Source of the DNA: Actinomycetota bacterium
Lineage (GTDB): Bacteria; Actinomycetota; UBA4738
Reading direction: 5' to 3'
DNA: 11,303 nucleotides
Assembly: GCA_005888465.1 (NCBI GenBank)
Contig: VAYJ01000110.1
Coordinates: 1-11,303 of the forward strand
A program made the position numbers and the translations under genes. Below, in pieces: positions 1-6,665 of this stretch (the first letter of the stretch is position 1; each line of letters opens with the position of its first letter). A model generated the notes under the pieces. It ran no database searches. It was given only the letters and a program-made list of their open reading frames with translations, and was not told the origin of the DNA.

Positions 1-549
1 ATCGCGGTGCTCGCCTCGGGCGCCGGCACCAACCTTCAGGCCCTCCTCGACGACCCCCACGTTGGTCCGTCGGTGGTGCTGGTCGTCTCCGATCGGGTGG
101 CGGCCTTCGCGCTGGAGCGGGCCCGCGTGCACGACGTCAAGGCCGTCGTCCTTCTACCGGCCCATTACGGGAGCCGGGAGGGCTTCGACCGAGCGTTGCG
201 GCAGCTCCTGGAAGAGGAGGCGATCGAGTTCGTGCTGCTCGCGGGGTTCATGCGGATCCTCGGGCCGGAGGTGGTCGGGGCCTATCGCGAGCACATCCTG
301 AACGTGCACCCGTCGCTCTTGCCCGCGTTCGCGGGGGCTCACGCGGTTCGGGACGCTCTGGCCTGGGGAGCGCAGGTGACCGGCGCGACCGTGCACCTGG
401 TCGACGAGGAGCTGGACCACGGGCCCATCGTCGAGCAGGAGACTGTGGACGTCCTCGGGGACGACGACGAGGCCTCGCTGCACGCCCGCTGGATGATCGG
501 CGGTCGACTGAAGGTCGAGGGTCGGCGCGTGCACGTCCTGGAGGCCTGA
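1..549 (+). CDS. purN: Phosphoribosylglycinamide formyltransferase PurN, 5'-partial, with internal gap
   Basis: Transfers formyl from 10-formyl-THF to glycinamide ribonucleotide, the third step of de novo purine synthesis, in the cytosol. The reading frame is open from base 1, and the first visible residues (IAVLASGAGTNLQALL) are the phosphate-binding N-terminal loop, so only a few residues and the start codon lie outside the window. The core catalytic motif NVHPSLLPAF (Asn and His) and the downstream Asp in DEELDHGPI are present. An oddity lies near the C-terminus: SLHAR is followed directly by WMIGGRLKV. By remembered comparison with E. coli PurN (ITARVQTQEH...ISWFADGRLKM), about 14 residues, including the conserved Glu-His of the GAR-binding helix, are missing in frame at 489/490. 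The product is therefore probably inactive as written. It ends 3 nt before purH and is clearly in the same operon. The identity is secure; functionality is doubtful. Confidence 0.93.
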   Translation: MAVLASGAGTNLQALLDDPHVGPSVVLVVSDRVAAFALERARVHDVKAVVLLPAHYGSREGFDRALRQLLEEEAIEFVLLAGFMRILGPEVVGAYREHILNVHPSLLPAFAGAHAVRDALAWGAQVTGATVHLVDEELDHGPIVEQETVDVLGDDDEASLHARWMIGGRLKVEGRRVHVLEA

Positions 550-552
550 GCG

Positions 553-2059
553 ATGGATGAACCGGACCTCGTGAAGGTGCGCCGAGCGCTCGTGGCGGTC
601 GCGGACAAGTCGGGGATCGTGGCGTTCGGGCGCGCGTTGGTCGAACGGGGCGTCGAGCTGGTCTCGACGGGGAACACGGCGCGCACGCTGGACGACGCCG
701 GGGTTCCCGTGATGGCCGTGGCGGACGTGACGGGGTTCCCGGAGCTGCTCGACGGCCGGGTGAAGACGCTGCATCCGCGGATCCACGCCGGGATCCTGGC
801 CGATCGGCGCAAGCCGGAGCACGTTCGCCAGCTGGAGGAGCACGGCATCCGGCCGTTCGACCTGGTCGTGGTGAACCTCTATCCGTTCCGGGAGACGGTG
901 GCCTCGGGCGCAGAAGCCGACGAGGTGATCGAGCAGATCGACATCGGCGGGCCCGCGATGGTCCGGGCCGCGGCGAAGAACTTCGAGTCGGTAGGGATCG
1001 TGGTGGAGCCCGAGGCGTACGACGAGATCCTTCGGGCGATCGACGCCGACGGCGGACTGTCGCGCGAACTCCGATTTCGCTTAGCGCGTACCGCGTTCGA
1101 GCACACGGCCGCCTACGACGCGGCGGTCTCGGCGTGGTTCACTGCTGAGTCCGGCTCGGGCGGGGACCTGCCCGCCCGGTACACGCTCTCGCTCTCGACG
1201 GTCGCCGGGCTTCGGTACGGAGAGAACCCGCACCAGCGCGCCGTGCTGGCGGCCGCGGAGGGAAGCGCGGGGCCGCTCGGCGGCGCGGTCGTGCTGCAGG
1301 GCAAGGAGATGTCGTACAACAACTGGCTCGATGCCGAGGCGGCGCGCGGCACGGCGGGCTCGTTCGACCCGGCGACGCCGGTGGCCGTCATCGTGAAACA
1401 CCACAATCCCTGCGGGGTCGCGCTCGCGCCGACGCCGGCGGAGGCGTACGAGCGCGCGCACGCCTGCGATCCGGTGTCGGCTTTCGGCGGGATCGTCGCG
1501 TTCAACGTGCCGCTCGACGAAGCCGGGGCTCGGGCGATGGCGGGCGTGTTCACCGAGGTCGTGATCGCCCCCGGCTACACGGAGGGGGCGCTGGCGACGC
1601 TCGTGGAACGCCAGAACCTTCGGGTCCTGCGGGCGCCGCTCCCGGTCCGCGGTGGCATGGAGATCCGACCGATGGACGGCGGCGCGCTGGTGCAGGACCT
1701 GGACGCGGTCGTCGAGGGGCGCGAGGACATGCGGGTGGTCTCCTCCAGAGTTCCAACCGACGAGCAATGGGCGGACCTGCTCTTCGCCTGGCGAGTGGCG
1801 GCGCGCGTGAAGTCGAACGCGATCGTGCTGGCGTCGGGATTGGCGACGGTCGGGATCGGGGCCGGGCAGATGAACCGTGTGAACTCGGTCGAGCTGGCCG
1901 TGCGCGGCGCTGGGGAACGGGCGCGCGGATCGTGCCTGGCCTCGGATCGCCGCGATCATGCAGCCGGGCGGGTCGGTTCGCGACGACGAGGTGCTCGCTG
2001 CGGCCGAGGCCCACGGCATGGCGATGGTGCTCACCGGCCGGCGGCACTTCCGGCACTGA
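553..2059 (+). CDS. purH: Bifunctional AICAR transformylase / IMP cyclohydrolase PurH, frameshifted near the C-terminus
   Basis: Catalyses the last two steps to IMP: formylation of AICAR with 10-formyl-THF, then ring closure. The start ATG at 553 has GGAGG at 540-544 inside the end of purN. The IMP cyclohydrolase domain covers about residues 1-200 (KTLHPRIHAGIL 71-82, NLYPF 108-112, QIDIGGPAMVRAAAKN). The transformylase domain follows, with RYGENPHQ 221-228, the catalytic Lys-His of KHHNPCG 282-288 and DPVSAFGG 306-313. The frame is good to LASD (residue 465, ending 1947). The expected AFFPF..DG block (about 16 residues) is then absent, and the normal C-terminus (AIMQPGGSVRDDEV...GRRHFRH) resumes in another frame from about 1946 and stops at 2057-2059. 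The net loss is about 50 nt. Read without correction, the first frame stays open into folD and would appear as a 792-residue PurH-FolD fusion ending at 2931; that is an artefact of the frameshift. The repaired length would be about 518 residues, normal for PurH. Confidence 0.9.
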
Positions 2060-2070
2060 AGGCGCGCTGG

Positions 2071-2931
2071 ATGACGGCCATTCTCATCGACGGCAAGGCG
2101 ATCGCGGCCGACATCCGATCGGAGGTCGCGGAGCGGGTGGCGCGGCTGGGCGAGCGCGGCGTGCGGCCGGGGCTCGCAGCGGTCCTCGTCGGTGACGACG
2201 AGCCGTCGAAGATCTACGTGGGCGGCAAGCAGAAGGCATGTGCCGAGGTCGGGATCCACTCGGAGCGGTTCGACCTGCCTGCGGCGACGACGCAGGGAGA
2301 GCTGGAGGCGTTGATCGCCCGGCTGAACGCGGATCCGGCGGTGCACGGGATCCTGGTCCAGCTCCCACTCCCGCCGCAGATCGACGTGACGTCGGTCCAT
2401 CAGTCGATCGCGCCGGAGAAGGACGTGGACGGGCTCACGCCCGTGAGCGTGGGACGGTTGGTTCGAGGCGAGCCGCTGTTTCTTCCGTGCACGCCGCTCG
2501 GGATCGTCGAGATGCTCGTGCGAACCGGCATCACGATCGAGCACGCCGAGGTCGTGATCGTCGGGCGTGGGGCCTTGGTCGGGATGCCACTCGCGATCAT
2601 GCTCTCGCAGAAGGCACCGCGTGCGAACGCGACGGTGACGCTCTGTCACACGGGGACGCGGGACGTCGGCGCCCACACTCGCCGGGCCGAGATCCTGGTC
2701 GTCGCGGCGGGGCGCCCCGGGACGGTGACCGCCGACATGGTGCGGCCGGGAGCCGCGGTCGTGGACGTGGCGGTGAACCGGCTGCCCGACGGTCGGTTGG
2801 TCGGCGACGTCGACTTCGGCCCGGTGGCGGAGGTCGCAGGCGCGATCACGCCGGTGCCCGGCGGGGTGGGGCCCATGACGATCGCGATGCTCCTCGCGAA
2901 CACCGTCACCTCAGCCGAACGCGACGCATGA
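2071..2931 (+). CDS. folD: Methylenetetrahydrofolate dehydrogenase / methenyl-THF cyclohydrolase FolD
   Basis: Interconverts 5,10-methylene-THF, 5,10-methenyl-THF and 10-formyl-THF using NAD(P); cytosolic. The product is 286 residues, the usual FolD length. The catalytic Tyr49 and Lys53 lie in IYVGGK, followed by Gln97 in GILVQLPLP and Asp120 in KDVDG. PCTPLG, a Rossmann loop in VVIVGRGALVG (usually GRSNIVG), and the C-terminal signature TPVPGGVGPMT are all visible. I chose ATG 2071 (MTAILIDGKAIAADIR) because it matches the family N-terminus and has GAAGG at 2058-2062, 8 nt upstream and overlapping the true purH stop. The open frame upstream of 2071 is frameshifted purH, not a fused domain. 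Operon context is strong, because both upstream genes consume the 10-formyl-THF that FolD supplies. The stop overlaps the metF start in ATGA. Confidence 0.96.
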   Translation: MTAILIDGKAIAADIRSEVAERVARLGERGVRPGLAAVLVGDDEPSKIYVGGKQKACAEVGIHSERFDLPAATTQGELEALIARLNADPAVHGILVQLPLPPQIDVTSVHQSIAPEKDVDGLTPVSVGRLVRGEPLFLPCTPLGIVEMLVRTGITIEHAEVVIVGRGALVGMPLAIMLSQKAPRANATVTLCHTGTRDVGAHTRRAEILVVAAGRPGTVTADMVRPGAAVVDVAVNRLPDGRLVGDVDFGPVAEVAGAITPVPGGVGPMTIAMLLANTVTSAERDA

Positions 2932-3866
2932 GCGCGGGCTCCCCGAGCCGCCTGGCGTCGCTCCTGCGCCAGGGGGTCTTCTGCGTGACCGCCGAGGTGG
3001 TCCCGCCTCGATCGGCCGACCCCTCAGCGGTCTCGGCGCAGGCGCGGGCGCTCGTCGGCTACGCGGACGCGGCGAACGTGACGGACAACCCGGTGGCGTC
3101 GGCTCACATGTCGCCGGTTGCCGGCGCCGCGCTCGTTGCCCGGGCCGGGATCGAGCCCGTGATCCAGCTCACCACCAGGGACCGCAATCGCCTGGCGCTC
3201 ACGAGCGATCTCCTGGGCGGCTGGGCGCTCGGCGCCCGCAACGTCCTCTGCCTGACCGGGGACCCGCCCACGGCGGGGGATCACCCCGACGCGAAGGGCG
3301 TCTACGACATCTCGGTGGTGGAGCTCGTTCGGCTGGCCGTTCGGCTCCGAACCGAGGGCAGGCTGCTCTCCGGCGCTGACGTCGAGGAGCCGCCCCGCTA
3401 CTTCGTTGGCGTCGCCGACGCGCCGCTCGCGCCGTCATCCACCCTCGATCGGCTGGAGGAGAAGGTCGACGCCGGCGCCGAGTTCGTCCAGACGCAGATC
3501 GTGTTCGACGCCGACGCCTTCGAGGAGTGGGCGGGGCGAGCGCGCGAACGAGGCATCCTGGAGCGGGCGTCGGTCCTGGCCGGGGTGGCGGTCGCCGGCA
3601 GCGCCCGGGCGGCGCGGTCGATGCGCGACAGACTCCCCGGCGTGGTCGTGCCGGACCGAACGCTCGCGCTTCTGGAGGACGCCGGCGACGCGGCCGAGGA
3701 CGAGGGGCTCCGGCTGGCTGTCGAGGTCGTCGCCCGCCTGAAGGCGATCGAGGGGATCGCGGGGATCCACGTGATGGGGCTCGGTCGTCTCGATCCCGTT
3801 CGAAAGGTGATCGCGGGGGCGGGGCTCACGCCGCGGCCTCCGGTGGCGCGCCGGGGCGCTCGCTAG
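2928..3866 (+). CDS. metF: Methylenetetrahydrofolate reductase family protein (MetF-like)
   Basis: Predicted flavoprotein reducing 5,10-methylene-THF to 5-methyl-THF for methionine synthesis. The product is 312 residues with a single catalytic TIM-barrel domain. It shows the N-terminal TAEVVPPR with the catalytic-type Glu23, the strand NVTDN (51-54), the DRNRLAL segment, the flavin/folate loop CLTGDPP (Asp112), and the signature EEKVDAGAEFVQTQIVFD with Gln190. The C-terminal GIHVMGLG closes the barrel. The start ATG at 2928 overlaps the folD stop (ATGA) with no separate Shine-Dalgarno sequence, so translation is probably coupled to folD. It is distant from E. coli MetF and fits the actinobacterial/Chloroflexi branch annotated as MTHFR; the electron donor cannot be read from the sequence. 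The TAG stop at 3864-3866 overlaps the stop of the convergent CBS gene. Confidence 0.88.
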   Translation: MSAGSPSRLASLLRQGVFCVTAEVVPPRSADPSAVSAQARALVGYADAANVTDNPVASAHMSPVAGAALVARAGIEPVIQLTTRDRNRLALTSDLLGGWALGARNVLCLTGDPPTAGDHPDAKGVYDISVVELVRLAVRLRTEGRLLSGADVEEPPRYFVGVADAPLAPSSTLDRLEEKVDAGAEFVQTQIVFDADAFEEWAGRARERGILERASVLAGVAVAGSARAARSMRDRLPGVVVPDRTLALLEDAGDAAEDEGLRLAVEVVARLKAIEGIAGIHVMGLGRLDPVRKVIAGAGLTPRPPVARRGAR

Positions 3867-4327
3867 TCCCAGACCCCGTGCTCGACCCGCTTCAGGCGCT
3901 GATCGCGCGCGAGCTGTGAGGCCTCGACCAGCGCCTCCAGCGCCTCGGGCTCGTTGAGCGCGCCGGCCAGGACCCCGGCCAGGTCCCGCTGGGAGAGGAT
4001 CCCGACCAGACGCCCGCCGTCCAGGACGGGGAGGTGGCGGATCCAGCGGTCGGCCATGACCTTCGCCGCCTCGCGGATGGACGTCCCCGGCCCGACCGTC
4101 ACCAGGTCCTTGCTCATCACCTGGGAGATGCGCGTGTCGTCCATCGACGCGCCCGTCGCCGCGGCCTTCAGCACGTCGCGTTCGGTGATGATGCCCACCA
4201 GGTCCTCGCCGTCCATCACGAGCAGCGACCCGGTCTGCTGCTCCCACATCTTGCGTGCGGCCTCAGCGAGGGTGTCATCAGGCTGATCGATCACCGCCGC
4301 CTGCGTCATGATCTCGGAGACCCTCAT
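3863..4327 (-). CDS. Two-CBS-domain protein, coupled to citrate synthase
   Basis: A 154-residue stand-alone Bateman-type module. CBS1 covers about residues 1-58 (VSEIMT, then GIITERDVL at 45-53). CBS2 covers about 66-122 (VSQVMS-like ISQVMSKDLVTV, then GILSQRDLA at 109-117). A short charged C-terminal helix with no recognised domain follows. CBS pairs usually bind adenine nucleotides or S-adenosylmethionine and act as energy or ligand sensors; which ligand binds here is not visible. I preferred ATG 4327 over an upstream in-frame start at 4384 because AGGAGG lies 7 nt before it (4335-4340) and the family begins with a MxVxEIM motif. Its ATG overlaps, as ATGA, the stop codon that citrate synthase would use if its internal TAG were absent, so the two genes look translationally coupled. 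A role in tuning citrate synthase or carbon flux is inference only. Confidence 0.9.
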   Translation of the reverse strand: MRVSEIMTQAAVIDQPDDTLAEAARKMWEQQTGSLLVMDGEDLVGIITERDVLKAAATGASMDDTRISQVMSKDLVTVGPGTSIREAAKVMADRWIRHLPVLDGGRLVGILSQRDLAGVLAGALNEPEALEALVEASQLARDQRLKRVEHGVWD

Positions 4328-4407
4328 AGGGCCGCCTCCTCGCTCTCGCGGTCGGCGGGGCCTCGGCTCTCGATCGGTGCCCACACCTGGTCCCGCGGGC
4401 CGATGTA
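4324..4407 (-). pseudogene. Severed C-terminal tail of citrate synthase, in frame after TAG
   Basis: Immediately after the gltA TAG (4408-4410), and in the same frame, the sequence reads YIGPRDQVWAPIESRG followed by a charged tail to TGA at 4324-4326. This matches the usual end of bacterial citrate synthases, where a motif of the type RPRAxYxGPR..W.PIExR closes the protein. There is no start codon or Shine-Dalgarno sequence of its own. Its stop overlaps the CBS-gene ATG as ATGA, the geometry expected of an intact upstream gene. I read it as the real end of gltA, cut off by loss of about 19 codons. Confidence 0.8.
4335..4340 (-). promoter_or_regulatory. Ribosome binding site of the CBS-domain gene
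   Basis: AGGAGG on the minus strand with 7 nt to the ATG ending at 4327. It decides the start against the longer in-frame alternative at 4384 and lies inside the severed C-terminal tail of citrate synthase. Confidence 0.75.
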
Positions 4408-5424
4408 CTAGCCGGCCGATCGGGAGGACGCGAACATCGGCGTGAACAGGTCCTCGGGAAGGCCGAGGTAGTGCAGCACGCTTCCCGCGTAGAAGTCGAC
4501 GTTCGGCCGCAGGCCGCGTTCCTCAAAGGCAACGGCCTCCACCTCGCGCGCGATCTCGTACCACTGGGGCTCGCCCACGGATTCGGCGAGGGCCTGCGAA
4601 ACCGGCCGAAGGATCGTCGTGCGCGGGTCGTCCACGTGGCGATAGACGCGGTGGCCGAAGCCCATGATCTTCTCCTTGCGCGCGAACAGGTCCTGGACGT
4701 ACTGCCGCGCCCGGCCGACCTCGCCGATGTCCTCGAGCATCCGCATGGCGAGCTCGTTCGCGCCGCCGTGCAGCGGTCCCTTGAGCGCCGAGAGGGCGGC
4801 CGTCACGGCCGAGTGCATGTCGGAGAGGGTGGAGGCGACGACCCGGGCAGTGAAGGTCGACGCGTTCATCGTGTGGTCGGCGTAGAGGATGAACATGGTG
4901 TCGAAGGCGTCGGCGAACTCCTGCGAGGGCTCCTCGCCGGTGAGCATGTAGAGGAAGTTGGCGGCGTGGGGGAGCGTGGGGTTCGGCTCGACGATCGCCT
5001 GGCCCTTGCGATGCCGGTCGTAGCTCGCGATGAGCGTGGGCATTAGAGCGATCAGGCGAAGCGCCTTGCGGTAGTTCGCCTCGGGCCCCTGGTCCCAACC
5101 GTCCGGGTCGTAGGCCGAGGCGGCGGAGACGCTCGTTCGCAGCATCGACATCGGCGAGGTCTGCTCGGCGAGCGTCGGCATGATGTGGGAGAGGAACGCC
5201 GCGGCCTGCCGGTCGTTCACCATCTGCTCGGTGAGCTCGTCCAGCTCGTCCCGGGTGGGCAGGCGCCCGTGATGCAGGAGGAACGTCACTTCCTCGAAGG
5301 TGGAGTTCTTTGCCAGGTCGTCGATCGAATACCCGGCGTACCAGAGCTTGCCGAGCTTGCCGTCGATGTCGGAGATGGCGGTCTGGGCGGCGACGACCTC
5401 CTCCAGACCCTTTCCCGCGGCCAC
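4408..5424 (-). CDS. gltA: Citrate synthase, prematurely terminated at the C-terminus
   Basis: Condenses oxaloacetate and acetyl-CoA to citrate, the entry step of the TCA cycle. The N-terminal GLEEVVAAQTAISDIDG, YADHTMNAST (His184, oxaloacetate-binding type), GPLHGGAN (catalytic His219), MGFGHRVY (catalytic His258) and NVDFYAG (catalytic Asp310) are all present, as is Arg335 in FASSRSAG. The frame then hits TAG exactly where family members continue with Trp-Thr-Ala-His... and an RPR motif carrying a citrate-binding Arg (Arg407 in E. coli). The tail resumes in frame right after the stop. As written, the product is 338 residues and lacks that helix and the Arg; repaired it would be near 385. 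The start is GTG 5424, with no Shine-Dalgarno sequence but a TAGACT box 7 nt upstream (leaderless). The signature GFGHRVYRHVDDPR has one extra residue before DPR. A 2-methylcitrate synthase role cannot be excluded, but the TCA neighbours favour citrate synthase. Confidence 0.9.
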   Translation of the reverse strand: MAAGKGLEEVVAAQTAISDIDGKLGKLWYAGYSIDDLAKNSTFEEVTFLLHHGRLPTRDELDELTEQMVNDRQAAAFLSHIMPTLAEQTSPMSMLRTSVSAASAYDPDGWDQGPEANYRKALRLIALMPTLIASYDRHRKGQAIVEPNPTLPHAANFLYMLTGEEPSQEFADAFDTMFILYADHTMNASTFTARVVASTLSDMHSAVTAALSALKGPLHGGANELAMRMLEDIGEVGRARQYVQDLFARKEKIMGFGHRVYRHVDDPRTTILRPVSQALAESVGEPQWYEIAREVEAVAFEERGLRPNVDFYAGSVLHYLGLPEDLFTPMFASSRSAG

Positions 5425-5431
5425 GAGCCCG

Positions 5432-5437
5432 AGTCTA
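5432..5437 (-). promoter_or_regulatory. -10 box of a probable leaderless promoter for citrate synthase
   Basis: TAGACT on the minus strand ends 7 nt before the GTG start, which places transcription initiation at or next to the first base of the start codon. There is no Shine-Dalgarno sequence. The same spacing is seen before the second isocitrate dehydrogenase gene (10061-10066). No clear -35 box is visible. The box lies in the 50-nt divergent region shared with the isocitrate dehydrogenase gene at 5475. Confidence 0.5.
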
Positions 5438-5474
5438 CCAAGGGCCGGTTCGAGCCTCCCCCGCGTCCGTTACC

Positions 5475-6575
5475 ATGACCCGCGCCGTGACGTATCGAGT
5501 GACCTTCATCCCCGGCGACGGGGTCGGGCCGGAGCTCTCCGAGGCCACCCGGCGTGTGCTCGAGGCGACGGGGGTCGCGTTCGACTGGGACCTCCAGGAG
5601 GCCGGCGCCGACGTGATGCACCGGTACGGCACGCCGCTGCCGGAGCACGTCCTGGAGTCGATCCGCACCAACGGCATCGCCATCAAGGGCCCGATCACGA
5701 CCCCGATCGGGACAGGCTTTCGGAGCGTGAACGTGGCGCTCCGCAAGGAGCTGGACCTGTACTGCTGCCTCCGTCCCTGCAAATGGTATCCCGGCGTGCG
5801 CTCCCGGTACCGGGAGGTCGACCTCGTGATCTGCCGGGAGAACCACGAGGACCTCTACGCCGGGATCGAGTTCGAGCAGGGCGAGCCCGAGACCCTCGAG
5901 CTGATCGAGTTCATCTCCAAGCTTGCAGGCAAGCCGATCCGCCAGGACTCCGGGATCTCCATCAAGCCCATCTCGGTCACAGGGACCAAGCGGATCGTCC
6001 ACTACGCGTTCGACTACGCGCGGCGCTACGGGCGGAAGAAGGTCACCGCCGTGCACAAGGCGAACATCATGAAGTACTCCGACGGGTTGTTCCTGGCCAC
6101 CGCCCAGGAGGTCGCGACCGAGTATCCGGACATCGCCTTCGAGGACCGGATCGTCGACAACCTCAGCATGCAGCTCGTCCAACGCCCCGAGGAGTACGAC
6201 GTCCTGGTCCTTCCGAACCTCTACGGCGACATCGTGAGCGACCTGTGCGCGGGTCTGATCGGCGGCCTGGGGGTGGCACCCGGGGCGAACATCGGGGACC
6301 ACGCGGCCGTGTTCGAGGCGACGCACGGGAGCGCGCCGAAGTACCGGGGTCAGAACAAGGTCAACCCGATGGCGATGATGTTCTCGGGGATGCTCATGCT
6401 CCGGCACCTGGGCGAGGACGAAGCGGCCGACCGCCTCGAGCGGGCGCTCGCCGCCGTGATCGCCGAAGGGACGTACGTCACCTACGACATGAAGCCGACG
6501 CGCGAGGACCCCACGGCCGTCGGGACGAGCCAGGTCGCCGACGGGGTGATCCAGCAGCTCGAGTCCCAGGGCTAG
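5475..6575 (+). CDS. icd: Isocitrate dehydrogenase, NADP-type determinants
   Basis: Oxidatively decarboxylates isocitrate to 2-oxoglutarate. The product is 366 residues, one complete beta-decarboxylating dehydrogenase domain. The isocitrate-binding set is present: Ser84, Asn86, Arg90 (RSVNVALR), Arg100 and Arg121, equivalent to E. coli Ser113/Asn115/Arg119/Arg129/Arg153. Tyr128, Lys195 and the metal-binding Asp252/Asp256 (NLYGDIVSDLCAG) are also present. The cofactor loop reads HGSAPKYRGQNKVNP: Lys289, Tyr290 and Val296 match the classical NADP determinants Lys344/Tyr345/Val351, and Tyr337 (VTYD) matches Tyr391, but the Arg395 position is Pro341. NADP preference is therefore likely but not certain. 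The protein is shorter than E. coli Icd (416 residues). ATG 5475 gives a family-like N-terminus; GTG 5487 is an alternative, and neither has a Shine-Dalgarno sequence. It is divergent from citrate synthase. There is no sign of internal gaps. Confidence 0.9.
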   Translation: MTRAVTYRVTFIPGDGVGPELSEATRRVLEATGVAFDWDLQEAGADVMHRYGTPLPEHVLESIRTNGIAIKGPITTPIGTGFRSVNVALRKELDLYCCLRPCKWYPGVRSRYREVDLVICRENHEDLYAGIEFEQGEPETLELIEFISKLAGKPIRQDSGISIKPISVTGTKRIVHYAFDYARRYGRKKVTAVHKANIMKYSDGLFLATAQEVATEYPDIAFEDRIVDNLSMQLVQRPEEYDVLVLPNLYGDIVSDLCAGLIGGLGVAPGANIGDHAAVFEATHGSAPKYRGQNKVNPMAMMFSGMLMLRHLGEDEAADRLERALAAVIAEGTYVTYDMKPTREDPTAVGTSQVADGVIQQLESQG

Positions 6576-6665
6576 CCGCGGCGTTCAAGGGGCCACCGCT
6601 TCCATCCGATGCCTTGAGCAGGGAATGTGCACCTGTTCCCTCCATCAGCGCTGGAGGAAGTCGGG
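6576..6665 (+). other. 90-nt gap between isocitrate dehydrogenase and pilT with a small inverted repeat
   Basis: No gene. It contains GGGAA (6621-6625) and TTCCC (6636-6640), inverted arms with a 10-nt centre, which could be an operator or chance. TTGAGC at 6614-6619 resembles a -35 box, but no convincing -10 box follows at 16-18 nt. The pilT ribosome binding site is at the downstream end. Confidence 0.3.
6653..6658 (+). promoter_or_regulatory. Ribosome binding site of pilT
   Basis: GGAGGA with 7 nt to ATG 6666. It selects this start over an in-frame GTG at 6627 that has no ribosome binding site and would add residues with no counterpart in PilT. Confidence 0.7.

Noticed and set aside
1081..2676. 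Long minus-strand open frame of 531 codons opposite purH and folD
   Set aside because: Arg- and His-rich low-information translation with no motif; it is a codon-bias shadow of high-GC genes on the other strand.
553..2931. A 792-residue PurH-FolD fusion protein
   Set aside because: The continuous frame arises only because about 50 nt are missing from purH. The true PurH C-terminus is in another frame with its own stop at 2059, the linker between them has no family match, and FolD has its own start and ribosome binding site.
5286..6407. Long minus-strand open frame of 373 codons opposite isocitrate dehydrogenase
   Set aside because: No domain or motif, and it fully overlaps a confidently identified gene and the start of gltA in another frame; shadow frame.
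6621..6640. SOS-type LexA operator upstream of pilT
   Set aside because: The arms GGGAA/TTCCC have a 10-nt centre and do not match the actinobacterial GAAC-N4-GTTC spacing.
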